Below, one piece after another: positions 34,299-42,933 of a stretch of 64,000 nucleotides of DNA. The notes below the pieces were generated by a model, which saw only the letters and a program-made list of their open reading frames with translations, made no database searches and had not been told where the DNA came from. How positions within the stretch are numbered: the stretch's first letter is position 1; each line of letters opens with the position of its first letter. Origin of the DNA: Embleya hyalina (GTDB lineage Bacteria; Actinomycetota; Actinomycetes; Streptomycetales; Streptomycetaceae); the NCBI RefSeq assembly GCF_003967355.1, contig NZ_BIFH01000039.1, positions 1 through 64,000 on the forward strand, read 5' to 3'. A program made the position numbers and the translations under genes.

Positions 34299-36674
34299 AT
34301 GCACCGCAGCGACACGGACCACGCCGCGTCCGCTCTCGGCATCGACCTGTCCGTCCTCGAAGCCGTCCAGCGCCGCGTCCTGTGGCTCGCGACGCGCATC
34401 GTCGACTCGGCCAACCACGACCGGCCGAACGCCGACGGCATCAAGGTCGGCGGCCACCAGGCGTCCTCCGCGTCGCTGGTCTCGGCGATGACCGCGCTGT
34501 GGTTCGCCCACCTCGACGGCCCCGACCGGATCAGCGTCAAGCCGCACGCCTCGCCGGTCTTCCACGCGATCCAGTACCTCCTCGGCAACCTGGACCGGTC
34601 CTACCTGACCACGCTGCGCGCCAAGGGCGGCCTCCAGTCGTACCCCTCCCGGACCAAGGACCCGGACCGCGAATGGGTGGACTTCTCCACCGGCTCGGTC
34701 GGTCTGGGCGCGGCGGCGCCGCTGTTCGGCGCGGCCGCCCGCCGCTACGTCGACGCGCACTTCGGCGCGCGCCCCGCCTCCCGCTTCGTCGCGCTGCTCG
34801 GCGACGCCGAGCTGGACGAGGGCAACATCTGGGAGGCCATCGCCGACCCGGCCGGCCAGGGTTTGGGCAACGTGATGTGGCTGGTCGACTTCAACCGGCA
34901 GTCGCTCGACCGGGTGGTCCCCGGGGTCCGGATCGACCAGTGGCGCGGCCAGTTCGAGGCGGCCGGCTGGCATGTGGTGGAGGTCAAGTACGGACGCCGG
35001 CTCCAGGCCGCGTTCGACCGGCCCGGCGGCGCGGCGCTGCGGGCCTGGCTGGACGCGATGCCCAACGAGCAGTACCAGGCGCTGTTCGGCCTCGCCGACG
35101 CGGACGTGCGCGCGCACTTCCTGGACGGCGCGCCGGCCGACGTCGCGGACACCGTCGCCGACGTGCCGGACGCCGAGCTGCACACGCTGGTCACCGACCT
35201 CGGCGGGCACGACATCGCGGCGCTGCTCGACGCCTACCGGCGCTGCGACGCGGTCACCGACCGGCCCAGCGTGGTCTTCGCCTACACGGTCAAGGGCTGG
35301 GGCCTGCCGCTCGCGGGCAACCCCCGCAACCACTCCGCGCTGCTGACCACCGAGCAGGTCGCGGCCCTGCGCGCGGAGTTCGGCCTGAGCGAGCGCACCG
35401 AGTGGGACCGCTTCGACGCCGCCACGCCCGAGGGCATCCTGGCCGGGCAGCGCCGCGAGCACCTGGCCCGCGCGCCCAAGCCGGGCCCGCTGGGCGTCCC
35501 GGTCGCCGCCTCGACGAATCAGCGCATGGGCAAGCCGGTGTCCACCCAGGAGACCTTCGGCCGGGTCCTGGTCGACCTGTCCCGCGATCCGGCGCTCGCG
35601 CCGTACCTGGTCACCACCGCCCCCGACGTGGCCACCTCGACCAACCTGGCCGGCTTCATCAACCGCACCGGGGTGTTCTCCCCCACCGAGCGCCGGGCCT
35701 GGTCCGGCGACGGCGCGCTGAAGTGGATCGAGGGCCCGAGCGGGCAGCACATCGAACTGGGCATCTCCGAGATGAACCTGTTCCTGCTGCTCGAACAGCT
35801 CGGCCTGGCGGGCGACCTGTCCGGCCAGCCGCTGATCCCGATCGGTACGGTCTACGACCCGTTCGTCTGCCGCGGCTTGGACGCGTTCATCCACGCCGTC
35901 TACTCCGGCTCGCGCTTCATCGTGGCCGGCACCCCCTCCGGGGTCACCCTGGCCCCCGAGGGCGGCGCGCACCAGTCCACCATCACCGCCTCGATCGGCC
36001 TGGAGCTGCCCGGCACCACGCTGATCGAGCCCGCCTACGGCTCCGCCCTCGACTGGCTGCTGTGCGACGCGGTGGGGCGGATCGCGGGCGGCCCGGACCA
36101 CGGGGTCGAACCGGACAACGGCGCCTACTACTTCCGGCTCACCACCCGGCCGATCGACCAGGCGCCGTTCGAGGCCGCCCGGACCCGGCTGGGCGACGCG
36201 GTGTTGCGCCGCCAGGTGCTCGCGGGCGGCTACCGGCTCCTGGAGGCGCCCGACCTGCCCGGGGCGCCGAGCGTGTACCTGGCCGCGTCCGGCGCGGTGT
36301 TGCCCGAGGTGCTGACCGCCGCCCACGAGCTGCGCGACGAGGGCATCGCCGCGCACGTCGTGGACATCACCTCGGCGGACCGGCTCTACGCCGCCTGGCA
36401 GCGCACGCTGCGCCAGGGGGTGCGCACCGCGACCACGCCGTCCGCGCCCGGCGCGCTGCGTACCGCGTTCCCGTACCGCGCGCCGGTGGTCACCGTGCAC
36501 GACTCGTCCTCGCACACCCTGGCCTGGCTCGGCTCGGCGCTGGGCGTGCCGTGTGTACCGCTGGGTGTGGACCAGTTCGGCCAGACCGGCCGGATCGAGG
36601 ACCTGTACGAACTGCACGACCTCCTGCCGGGCTCGATCGTCAACGCGGCGCTGGCCGCGCTGTCCCTGGCCTGA
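34299..36674 (+). CDS. AceE-type 2-oxoacid dehydrogenase E1-like / transketolase-family ThDP enzyme
   Basis: A 791-residue homodimeric-E1-like thiamine-diphosphate enzyme, about 100 residues shorter than AceE. The N-terminus has IKVGGHQASSASLVSAMTAL and KPHASPVFHAIQYLLG. The ThDP/Mg motif is GDAELDEG with DFNRQSLD about 30 residues later. The central part is a pyrimidine-binding domain (ELGISEMNLFLLLEQLG) and the C-terminal part is transketolase-like. No E2 or E3 gene is present and the N-terminal E2-binding region of AceE is missing. It may use an unlinked E2, or act as a carboligase or non-oxidative decarboxylase. GAGG supports the ATG at 34299. Confidence 0.82.
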   Translation: MHRSDTDHAASALGIDLSVLEAVQRRVLWLATRIVDSANHDRPNADGIKVGGHQASSASLVSAMTALWFAHLDGPDRISVKPHASPVFHAIQYLLGNLDRSYLTTLRAKGGLQSYPSRTKDPDREWVDFSTGSVGLGAAAPLFGAAARRYVDAHFGARPASRFVALLGDAELDEGNIWEAIADPAGQGLGNVMWLVDFNRQSLDRVVPGVRIDQWRGQFEAAGWHVVEVKYGRRLQAAFDRPGGAALRAWLDAMPNEQYQALFGLADADVRAHFLDGAPADVADTVADVPDAELHTLVTDLGGHDIAALLDAYRRCDAVTDRPSVVFAYTVKGWGLPLAGNPRNHSALLTTEQVAALRAEFGLSERTEWDRFDAATPEGILAGQRREHLARAPKPGPLGVPVAASTNQRMGKPVSTQETFGRVLVDLSRDPALAPYLVTTAPDVATSTNLAGFINRTGVFSPTERRAWSGDGALKWIEGPSGQHIELGISEMNLFLLLEQLGLAGDLSGQPLIPIGTVYDPFVCRGLDAFIHAVYSGSRFIVAGTPSGVTLAPEGGAHQSTITASIGLELPGTTLIEPAYGSALDWLLCDAVGRIAGGPDHGVEPDNGAYYFRLTTRPIDQAPFEAARTRLGDAVLRRQVLAGGYRLLEAPDLPGAPSVYLAASGAVLPEVLTAAHELRDEGIAAHVVDITSADRLYAAWQRTLRQGVRTATTPSAPGALRTAFPYRAPVVTVHDSSSHTLAWLGSALGVPCVPLGVDQFGQTGRIEDLYELHDLLPGSIVNAALAALSLA

Positions 36675-36777
36675 GCACCTCCGCCGGGCGGGGTCGCCTC
36701 CGCTCCGCCCGGCTCGCTCACGCGTACGGTATGCGTGCTGACGCAGCGTTCGGTGAGACCGAGACGAGGAGTGGTGG

Positions 36778-37773
36778 ATGCGACACGGGGGCGTGGGACG
36801 ACGGTGGAGCGCGTGGGCGGCGGCGGGCCTGACCGCGGTCGTCGTGCTGACGGGGTGCTCGTCCGACTCCGGCGGCGGCAAGGACGACAAGGGCGGGGAC
36901 AAGGCGGGCGGCACCGGGGGGCCGTCGGCCGGCGCCCCGGCGTCCGGCGGTGCCGGTGACAAGGACCCCAAGGCGGTCTGGGCCGCGCTCGTCGCCGCGA
37001 CCACCACGCAGCGGGTGGTCGAGTACCGCGGGGTGCGCACCGCGGCCGGCGACACCGCCAAGGAGGCGACGGTCAAGGAGGAGTTGTGGTCCTGGTACGA
37101 CGCGGGCGCGGGGTCCGCGTTCACCGACCGCGCCTACCAGGTCGCCGCCGACGCGCCGATCAAGCGCTCCCAGTGCGAGGCGGGCCGGGAGTGGAGCTAC
37201 AACAACGCGCTCAAGCAGTGGAGCGACACCAAGCGCACATGTGTCGTGGACATGTCCCACGAGGGCAAGTACGTCGGCGACGGCATCCTGCCGACCGGGC
37301 TGACCACCGAGCAGGCGAAGACCTTCGCCACCCGACTCGAGGCCACCCCGGGCTGGTTGACCCCCTCGACGGTGGAACCGGCGCAGCAGGACGGCAAGTC
37401 CTGGCTGCGGCTGACGGTGGATCTCAAGCCGCAGCAGAACGGCGGCGCGGCGGCCAACACCGATCTGTTGCTCCGGGCGTTCCGGGCCACGATCCCCGAC
37501 TTCACCAAGGGGCCGTACCAGATCGAGAACTTCGGTCGGCAAAGCGGCTCGCCGGTGCGCGCGGTGTTCTGGCTGGACCCGGCCACCCACCTGCCCGCGT
37601 ACTCCGAGGTGAGCACGACGGTGGTGGACAACGGTGTGGCCACCGGCGCGACGCGGCGTCTGCGCACCGAGTACGTCTTCGGCGCCGCCGCGCCCAAGCC
37701 GGATCGCGCCACGCTCGTCCCGGCGCCCGCGCCGAGCTGGCCGGACCAGGGCACCAAGCCGCCCCAGGCCTGA
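36778..37773 (+). CDS. Secreted lipoprotein of unknown function
   Basis: A 331-residue lipoprotein. Basic residues (GGVGRRWS) are followed by a hydrophobic stretch and the lipobox LTGC (Cys at about residue 28), then a Gly/Asp/Lys-rich linker. The mature part resembles LppX/LprG-like or LolA-like beta-rich actinomycete lipoproteins in pattern (repeated TVKEELWSWYD and ITxSTVEP-type strands), but I do not recognise a specific family. GAGGAG precedes the ATG. A hairpin terminator follows, shared with idi. Confidence 0.78.
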   Translation: MRHGGVGRRWSAWAAAGLTAVVVLTGCSSDSGGGKDDKGGDKAGGTGGPSAGAPASGGAGDKDPKAVWAALVAATTTQRVVEYRGVRTAAGDTAKEATVKEELWSWYDAGAGSAFTDRAYQVAADAPIKRSQCEAGREWSYNNALKQWSDTKRTCVVDMSHEGKYVGDGILPTGLTTEQAKTFATRLEATPGWLTPSTVEPAQQDGKSWLRLTVDLKPQQNGGAAANTDLLLRAFRATIPDFTKGPYQIENFGRQSGSPVRAVFWLDPATHLPAYSEVSTTVVDNGVATGATRRLRTEYVFGAAAPKPDRATLVPAPAPSWPDQGTKPPQA

Positions 37774-37798
37774 CGGAGCGGGACGCACGACGGCGGGA

Positions 37799-37829
37799 GG
37801 GCGGGCCCGGTGTCCCGGACCCGCCCTTT
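37799..37829. terminator. Hairpin plus T-run between lipoprotein gene and idi
   Basis: GGGCGGGCCCGG-TGTC-CCGGACCCGCCC with a single mismatch, followed by TTT on the plus strand. Bidirectional position between convergent genes. Confidence 0.75.
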
Positions 37830-37845
37830 CCGCTCGGGTGTTCGC

Positions 37846-38397
37846 TCAGCGTGCGGCCAGCGCCGCCAGCGGTGCGCGCACCGGTTCGAGCACCGCGCTC
37901 AGCCACGCGGTGTGATCGTGCTCGGCCAGCCACGCGTCGAGTTCGTCGAGCGGCACGTACGCGACGTCGTCGACCTCCTCGGCGTTGAGCCCGAGTTCGC
38001 CGCCGACCAGGCCGACGAAGAGGTGGTTGAACTCCTTCTCGACCAGACCCGAGACCTCGTCGGTGACGTCGTAGGTCACCAGACCGGCCGGTTCGAGGAC
38101 GGTGGGCTTGGCGCCCAGTTCCTCGGTCAGCCGGCGCAGCACCGCGTCCCGGGGCTCCTCGCCCGGGAACGGGTGGCTGCAACACGTGTTGGACCAGCGT
38201 CCCGGCGAGTGATATTTCGTCAGTGCCCGGCGCTGCATCAGTACCCGGCCCTGCTCGTCGAGGAGGAAAACCGAGAACGCCCGGTGCAGCAGACCCGGCG
38301 GCTGGTGTGCCTCCAGTTTCTCCGCGAGGCCGATGGTGTTCCCCTGCGGGTCCACCAGTTCGACCATGACCCGACCGTCCGGCTGCTCCTGCGCCAT
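37846..38397 (-). CDS. idi: Isopentenyl-diphosphate delta-isomerase, type I
   Basis: A 183-residue Nudix-fold isomerase that interconverts IPP and DMAPP. The active-site Cys is in SNTCCSHPFPGE, the Nudix-like segment is RRLTEELGAKP, and the metal-binding Glu region is KEFNHLFVGLV with AEEVDDVAYVP. AGGGAGA just upstream supports the ATG at 38397. No other isoprenoid genes are nearby, so it is a stand-alone supply gene. Full length for the family. Confidence 0.95.
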   Translation of the reverse strand: MAQEQPDGRVMVELVDPQGNTIGLAEKLEAHQPPGLLHRAFSVFLLDEQGRVLMQRRALTKYHSPGRWSNTCCSHPFPGEEPRDAVLRRLTEELGAKPTVLEPAGLVTYDVTDEVSGLVEKEFNHLFVGLVGGELGLNAEEVDDVAYVPLDELDAWLAEHDHTAWLSAVLEPVRAPLAALAAR

Positions 38398-38647
38398 GTG
38401 CTCTCCCTGCTGTTCGGCCTTGCTCAGCACACTATCCGGCACGCCCCGCGCGGATCCCCCGATCCCGGGCCGGGCCCACCACAACGTGTCGTGCGCCGAC
38501 TACATCGTTGTCTGTACGGCGGGATCCGCCCTGCCGACGATCCGCCGCGAGCGCGCCCGGGAGACGCTGGTGGGGTCCGTTCGAGATCGCCGTCGCCCAT
38601 CCGGGCGCGGGGTCGGGCGGGCCCGAGCCGCCGAGGGAGGGATCACC

Positions 38648-39247
38648 GTGGTCGTCGCCATGATCGTGGCCTGCGAGGTGGGCTTCTGGGTGCTGATCGC
38701 CCTGGGCCTGCTCAGCCGCTACGCGCTGCACCGCCGGCGGCTGAGCAACGTGTTCCTGTACAGCACACCGCTGTTGGAGGTGATCCTGCTCGTGGTCGCC
38801 GTGGTGGACCTGCGCGGCGGCGCCACCGCCGGGTCCCGGCACGGGATCGCCGCGCTGTACATCGGGACGACCGTGGTCTTCGGGCACCGGGCGATCCGCT
38901 GGGTGGACCAGCGGGTGGGCTACCACTTCCTGGGCGGCCCGCCGCCCTGGCGACCGCCGCGGCGCGGCCCGGAGCGGATCCGCTACGAGGTCGTCGAGTT
39001 CGGCCGCACGGTGGCCGCGATGGCGATCGCCGGGGCGCTGCTCGGCGTGCTGATCCTGATCACCGGCGATGCCGACCGTACCGAGGCGCTGCGCGGCTTC
39101 TTCGGGGTGCTGGGCGGGTTCACCCTGATCTGTCTGGTGATCTGCGTGTACGGCGTCTGCGAGGCGTTCGGGAAGCCCCCGAAGGACAAGCCCGCGCCGC
39201 GTCGGCTGCGCGAGCGCGACCCGGCGGAGCGCACTCCGGTGGGCTGA
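38648..39247 (+). CDS. Integral membrane protein of unknown function
   Basis: A 199-residue protein with about four to five TM helices (at 5-25, 38-58, 65-85, 122-143 and 150-172). A conserved-looking cytoplasmic segment VFGHRAIRWVDQRVGYHFLGGPPPWRPP is followed by RGPERIRYEVVEFGRT. The C-terminus is charged. GGGAGG about 10 bp upstream supports the GTG at 38648. I recognise it only as an actinobacterial conserved hypothetical type. A 21-bp hairpin terminator follows. Confidence 0.75.
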   Translation: MVVAMIVACEVGFWVLIALGLLSRYALHRRRLSNVFLYSTPLLEVILLVVAVVDLRGGATAGSRHGIAALYIGTTVVFGHRAIRWVDQRVGYHFLGGPPPWRPPRRGPERIRYEVVEFGRTVAAMAIAGALLGVLILITGDADRTEALRGFFGVLGGFTLICLVICVYGVCEAFGKPPKDKPAPRRLRERDPAERTPVG

Positions 39248-39273
39248 CCCGGACGCGGCTCCGGCCGGAAACC

Positions 39274-39318
39274 GGCCGCGGCCCCGGCACACCTGGGAGG
39301 TGTGCCGGGGCCGCGGCC
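39274..39318. terminator. Long perfect hairpin between membrane gene and chaplin
   Basis: A perfect 21-bp stem (39274-39294 with 39298-39318) and a 3-base loop GGG, between convergent genes. One of the strongest hairpins in the window and certainly able to terminate in both directions. Confidence 0.85.
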
Positions 39319-39338
39319 GTTACGGCCGTGACGTGGGC

Positions 39339-39761
39339 TCAGCCCTTCATCGCGCCGGTGGCACCGCTCGCCAGGGCGGCCAGGCCGGTCGGGTCCTGAC
39401 AGTCGTCGCTCGGCGGGGCGTGCGGCGGCGGAGGCAGCTCCGGCGGGCAGTCGTCGGCCGGCGGGGCCTGGTGGCCCGGGTGACCCGGAGCGGGGTGACC
39501 CGGCATCGGCGTCTCCACGCCGTCGCCGTTGACGCAGGTGTTGCCGAACGTCGGGTTGATCGCCGCGATGACGTTCACGGTGTTGCCACAGACGTTGACC
39601 GGAACGTGCACCGGCACCTGAATGTTGTTGCCCGAGAGCACGCCGGGCGAGTCGACGGCGGCGCCGTCGGCCTGGGCGGACGCGAACGCCTGGCCCCCAA
39701 CCGTAACCGAACCGCCGAGAATGGCGGCGGTGACGACCGCACCCTTGGTGAGCTTGTTCAC
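39339..39761 (-). CDS. Chaplin with proline-rich C-terminal tail
   Basis: A 140-residue secreted protein. The signal peptide ends around AFASAQADG. One chaplin domain (about residues 37-79) follows: SPGVLSGNNIQVPVHVPVNV, the first Cys in VCGNTVNV, and the second in FGNTCVNG. Such domains form amyloid-like hydrophobic fibrils that lower surface tension during aerial growth. Unlike short chaplins, a Pro/His-rich tail (GHPAPGHPGHQAPP, ELPPPPHAPP) with two more Cys follows. Unlike long chaplins, there is no sortase LPxTG signal. GTG start. Expression is expected during aerial development, but no BldN-type promoter was recognised. Confidence 0.88.
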   Translation of the reverse strand: MNKLTKGAVVTAAILGGSVTVGGQAFASAQADGAAVDSPGVLSGNNIQVPVHVPVNVCGNTVNVIAAINPTFGNTCVNGDGVETPMPGHPAPGHPGHQAPPADDCPPELPPPPHAPPSDDCQDPTGLAALASGATGAMKG

Positions 39762-39965
39762 TGGTAGTTATTCCCATCGATCGATAGACGGTGGAACCGG
39801 GGTTCCGCGACGTCCAACGCGCGAGGGGGATGCCGGTGACGGGGGGCGCGTGATCTTCCCCCGTAAGTACCAAGCCGCGCAGGGGAGAACGCCGGACGGC
39901 ACCGACGCGGGAACGGCGCACGTCCGCGATCGATTCAACGAGCCGGACGGCGATCGATCACGCGC

Positions 39966-40289
39966 TCACGCGCCGGCGATCGCCTTGTGGTGGTGAATCA
40001 CCTCGGCGACCAGGAAGTTGAGGAATTTCTCCGCGAAGTCCGGGTCCAGCTTGGCGCTCTCGGCCAGCGCGCGCAGCCGGCGGATCTGTACCGCCTCGCG
40101 TGCCGGGTCGGCCGGCGGCAGTCGGTGCTCGGCCTTGAGCACGCCGACCCGCTGGGTGCATTTGAACCGCTCGGCCAGCAGGTGGATCAGGGCCGCGTCG
40201 ATGTTGTCGATGCTGTCCCGCAGGTCCAGTAGCTCGGCGGGCTTGTCGGGCGCCTCGCCCGACCTTTCGTCAGTGGTTCCGTTGGCCAT
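39966..40289 (-). CDS. Chorismate mutase (AroQ class)
   Basis: A 107-residue AroQ-type chorismate mutase, converting chorismate to prephenate for Phe/Tyr synthesis. Visible active-site features: LDLRDSIDNIDAALIHLLAERF (arginine and Asp/Glu of helix 1), CTQRVGVLKAEHRLPPADPAREAVQIRRL, and the C-terminal FLNFLVAEVIHHHKAI helix. Cytoplasmic, stand-alone. Its 3' end faces the chaplin gene with a 204-bp gap holding the chaplin promoter. Confidence 0.93.
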   Translation of the reverse strand: MANGTTDERSGEAPDKPAELLDLRDSIDNIDAALIHLLAERFKCTQRVGVLKAEHRLPPADPAREAVQIRRLRALAESAKLDPDFAEKFLNFLVAEVIHHHKAIAGA

Positions 40290-40561
40290 AACGGGTGACC
40301 CTACCCGGCGGCCTCGCGGGCACGGCGGGACGCACGCCGACGGGCCCGCGCCGGCTCCCCCGAACCCCCCGCCCCCGGGCCCACCGAGCGATCCGAGGAA
40401 ATGTCACCACCTGTCATCTCTCGTTCTGCCAGGTGTCACATCGCCACCTGCGGGGGACCCTCTGAGTACGGTCCGCGCCATCGGCTGTCCCTGCCGTGTC
40501 GCGACGACCGTTCGGCCGTACTCGTGGGATGCGGGCGGAACTGCGGTAGGGGGCGAACGAC

Positions 40562-40963
40562 ATGATGGAGGAAGTGCGTCTGACGCCGAACGAGCGGCGG
40601 ATGCTGGAGGAGATCGAGTACGAGCTGCGCAAGGACGAGGAGTTGGACCTCGCGCTGCGCACGATGCGTCCGTCCCGCAACCGTCGGCGCGGCGGTGCGC
40701 GCGGCCGGGTGGTCCCGGGCGCGGGCTCGATGCCGGCCTCGGGGCGCGCCCGCCGAAGGATGCGTCGACCGACACTCTCCGGCACCTGGCACGTGCTGTT
40801 GCTCGTCGTGTTGTTCGCGGCGGTGTTCGCGGCGCTGATCACCACGTCCGGCGCCTACCTGGTGGTGATCGCGTTCGCGCTGATCATCATGGGCTGCACC
40901 ACCACGCTGGTCTGGCTGTGTGTGTCCTTCCTCCTGCGTCGTGGTGGCGGCGGCCGGACCTGA
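40562..40963 (+). CDS. DUF3040-family membrane protein
   Basis: A 133-residue DUF3040 protein, small and actinobacterial. The N-terminal amphipathic motif LTPNERRMLEEIEYELRKDE is diagnostic. A basic linker and two adjacent TM helices (about 77-97 and 99-122) follow. Function unknown. There are tandem ATG codons at 40562 and 40565. It is divergent from the chorismate mutase gene across 272 bp, where CACCTG/CAGGTG elements (around 40405-40455) are seen but not assigned. Confidence 0.8.
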   Translation: MMEEVRLTPNERRMLEEIEYELRKDEELDLALRTMRPSRNRRRGGARGRVVPGAGSMPASGRARRRMRRPTLSGTWHVLLLVVLFAAVFAALITTSGAYLVVIAFALIIMGCTTTLVWLCVSFLLRRGGGGRT

Positions 40964-40981
40964 TCGGTCGCGGGAGGCGGA

Positions 40982-41269
40982 TCACCGGGCACGATGGTCG
41001 CGACCCGCGGCCGTGCGGCCGAGGCCGCGACCGCGGGCCGCGACCGTCAGCGTGCCCGCCGGAGCGGCCACACCGAGCAGCAGCGCGGCGTCCAGCGCGC
41101 CCATTCCGCCCTTGCCGATCGAGTAGAACACCAGCGCGAGCGACGCGAACATGCACATCAGCACCGCGGCCGTCATGCGCTCGGCGCGGCGCGCCCGGGT
41201 GAGCAGCCACAGGCAGCCGGCGAGGCCGACGAACAGCGTCGCCAGAGCGGCGATCGCGGTGGTGGTCAT
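40982..41269 (-). CDS. Small membrane protein, weakly MrpF-like
   Basis: A 95-residue protein with three hydrophobic helices (about 5-24, 32-50, 56-80). The arrangement and DAALLLGVAAPAGTLTVAAR recall the MrpF/PhaF subunit of monovalent cation/proton antiporters, but no other Mrp genes are present, so I give no function. CAGGAG upstream supports the ATG at 41269. It is convergent with DUF3040. Confidence 0.55.
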   Translation of the reverse strand: MTTTAIAALATLFVGLAGCLWLLTRARRAERMTAAVLMCMFASLALVFYSIGKGGMGALDAALLLGVAAPAGTLTVAARGRGLGRTAAGRDHRAR

Positions 41270-41403
41270 CGCGTCTCCTGTCTTCCTGCTGCGTTCGAAC
41301 GGGTCCTGTCCGGCGGTCTACCCGAGGCGACCGCGATGATGCGCGACCCCACCGGAATCGAATCCTAACCGCCATGTACCCCCATGGGGTATACGATCAG
41401 GGC
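41270..41403. promoter_or_regulatory. Intergenic region with TACCCC-CAT-GGGGTA palindrome
   Basis: The palindrome TACCCC-CAT-GGGGTA (41377-41391) resembles C/G-tract operators of CsoR-family metal or sulfur sensors. It lies 13 bp before a possible 43-codon reading frame. No CsoR gene is present nearby, so the assignment is tentative. Confidence 0.4.
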
Positions 41404-41535
41404 ATGACACCCACCACTCCCTCCTGCGGCGGCACCGCGCGCCTGGATCTGCTCCGACGCGCGGGGTCCGCGACCGTTCGGGTGACGCTCGCCGTCGAAC
41501 GTTGCCGACGCGCCTGTGCCCGGCGTCGCGCGTGA
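41404..41535 (+). CDS. Possible 43-residue Cys-containing small protein
   Basis: MTPTTPSCGGTARLDLLRRA and onward, 43 codons, with three Cys and a very basic C-terminus (ERCRRACARRRA). It begins 13 bp after the TACCCC-CAT-GGGGTA palindrome. The ribosome binding site (CAGGG) is weak and close. It could be a real small protein or leader peptide, or chance. The rest of the 41536-41769 gap shows nothing else I can name. Confidence 0.2.
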   Translation: MTPTTPSCGGTARLDLLRRAGSATVRVTLAVERCRRACARRRA

Positions 41536-41769
41536 TACCGCCCGACCGGGACCCGCCCGGGATCGACCGGGCCCGCACCGGCCACCGCGCGTAACACCGT
41601 CGTTACGCTCGCGTCGAAAGCCGGAAACGGTCGGGCTGTTCACTCCGGGCGACATCGGTTCCATCCCGGGACCGGGCCCTCGACCCAGGTGACGGCGCGA
41701 GATGACGACACAGGACCGTACGACGGCGCCCCCGCGCCCCGGCCGACCGCCGCACCCGGGGGTGATCCG

Positions 41770-42933
41770 ATGACGCCGGACTCGCCGGTGGCCGACGTGG
41801 TGATCGTCGGGTCCGGCCCCGTGGCCATGGCGATCGGGTACGCGTTCACCCGGCGCGGGATGCGCGACGTGCTGGTGTGCCCGGCCGGAAACGAGGACGC
41901 GGCGGCGCTCGGGGCCTTCCGGGCACGCGGCACGATCGGCGGCCCCGGGCCGGGCGGCGGCGCCGTGTACCGCCCCACGACCGCGCCCGCGCTCGCGGCG
42001 ATGGCCGCGGCGGGCGTCCGGCTGTTCGAGAACGCCTCGGACGAGCTCGGCGAGGATGTCGGATTCCGTCGCTGCGGCCGACTGGTCGCGGTGGCCGCGG
42101 CCGATCCGGACGCGGCCGACACGGGTGCCGGGACGCGCCGTGCCCCCGGCATCGGCGTCCGGCGGGTGTCGCCCGAGGAGGCCGGTACACACTGGCCCGA
42201 ACTGATCGTCGACGCGTCCACCGGGTTCACCCACGACCCGGGCGCCGGATACGCCGACGCCCGCCGCACCGCCCGCGCCCTCGCCCGCGCGGCCCGACGC
42301 GCCGGCGCCGCGTTCCTGCCCCGGACGCCGGCGGTGGGCCTGTCGGCGCGCCGGGACCGGGTCACCGGGGTGCGCCTGGGCGACGGCCGCGAGGTGGCCT
42401 GCGGCACGGTCGTGGTGGCCGCCGGGGTCGACGCGCCCGCGTTGCTCGCGCCGCTCGGGGTGAGCCTGCCGCTGCGCGCCGCCCGGGAGGTCGCGGTCCG
42501 GATCCGGGTCGGCCGGGCGCTCGGCGAACGACCGATCCTGGTCGACCCGACCGGCCGTTGGCTGCGCCCGGACGGCCCGGATCGACTGCTCGTCGGCACC
42601 CCCGACCCGGGCACGGCCGGCGCCGATCCGGCCGCGCACGCCCTCGCCCACCTGGCGGCGCGGCTACCGAGCCTGCCCGACCCCGTCCCGGACGCCGCGT
42701 TCGACATCCGGTACGACGCCGGGCCCGATCACCTGCCGCTGATCGGATCGACCGGCCCCGACGGGCTGTTCGTCGCGGCCGGCTGCGACGAGCACGGACT
42801 CGGCGTGGCGCCGGGGGTCGGCATGCTGGTAGCCGATCTGCTGTGCGACGGCGCGAGCGGTCGACCGGACATCCCGGGCACCGACTTCCGCCCGGGCCGC
42901 TCGTCGGGAATCCTCAACCCCGGTCGGGCGTGA
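41770..42933 (+). CDS. FAD-dependent oxidoreductase, D-amino-acid-oxidase/ThiO family
   Basis: A 387-residue DAO-family flavoprotein. The dinucleotide motif is VVIVGSGPVAMAIGYAFTRRG. The substrate domain carries PGAGYADARRTARALARAARRAGA, VVVAAGVDAPALLAPLGV, and the C-terminal FAD-contacting RYDAGPDHLPLIGSTGPDGLFVAAGCDEHGLGVAPGVG. It oxidises amines such as glycine, sarcosine or proline-type substrates; which one is unclear. GGGGGTGAT supports the ATG at 41770. The 3' end overlaps the convergent DUF35 gene by 20 bp. Confidence 0.88.
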   Translation: MTPDSPVADVVIVGSGPVAMAIGYAFTRRGMRDVLVCPAGNEDAAALGAFRARGTIGGPGPGGGAVYRPTTAPALAAMAAAGVRLFENASDELGEDVGFRRCGRLVAVAAADPDAADTGAGTRRAPGIGVRRVSPEEAGTHWPELIVDASTGFTHDPGAGYADARRTARALARAARRAGAAFLPRTPAVGLSARRDRVTGVRLGDGREVACGTVVVAAGVDAPALLAPLGVSLPLRAAREVAVRIRVGRALGERPILVDPTGRWLRPDGPDRLLVGTPDPGTAGADPAAHALAHLAARLPSLPDPVPDAAFDIRYDAGPDHLPLIGSTGPDGLFVAAGCDEHGLGVAPGVGMLVADLLCDGASGRPDIPGTDFRPGRSSGILNPGRA

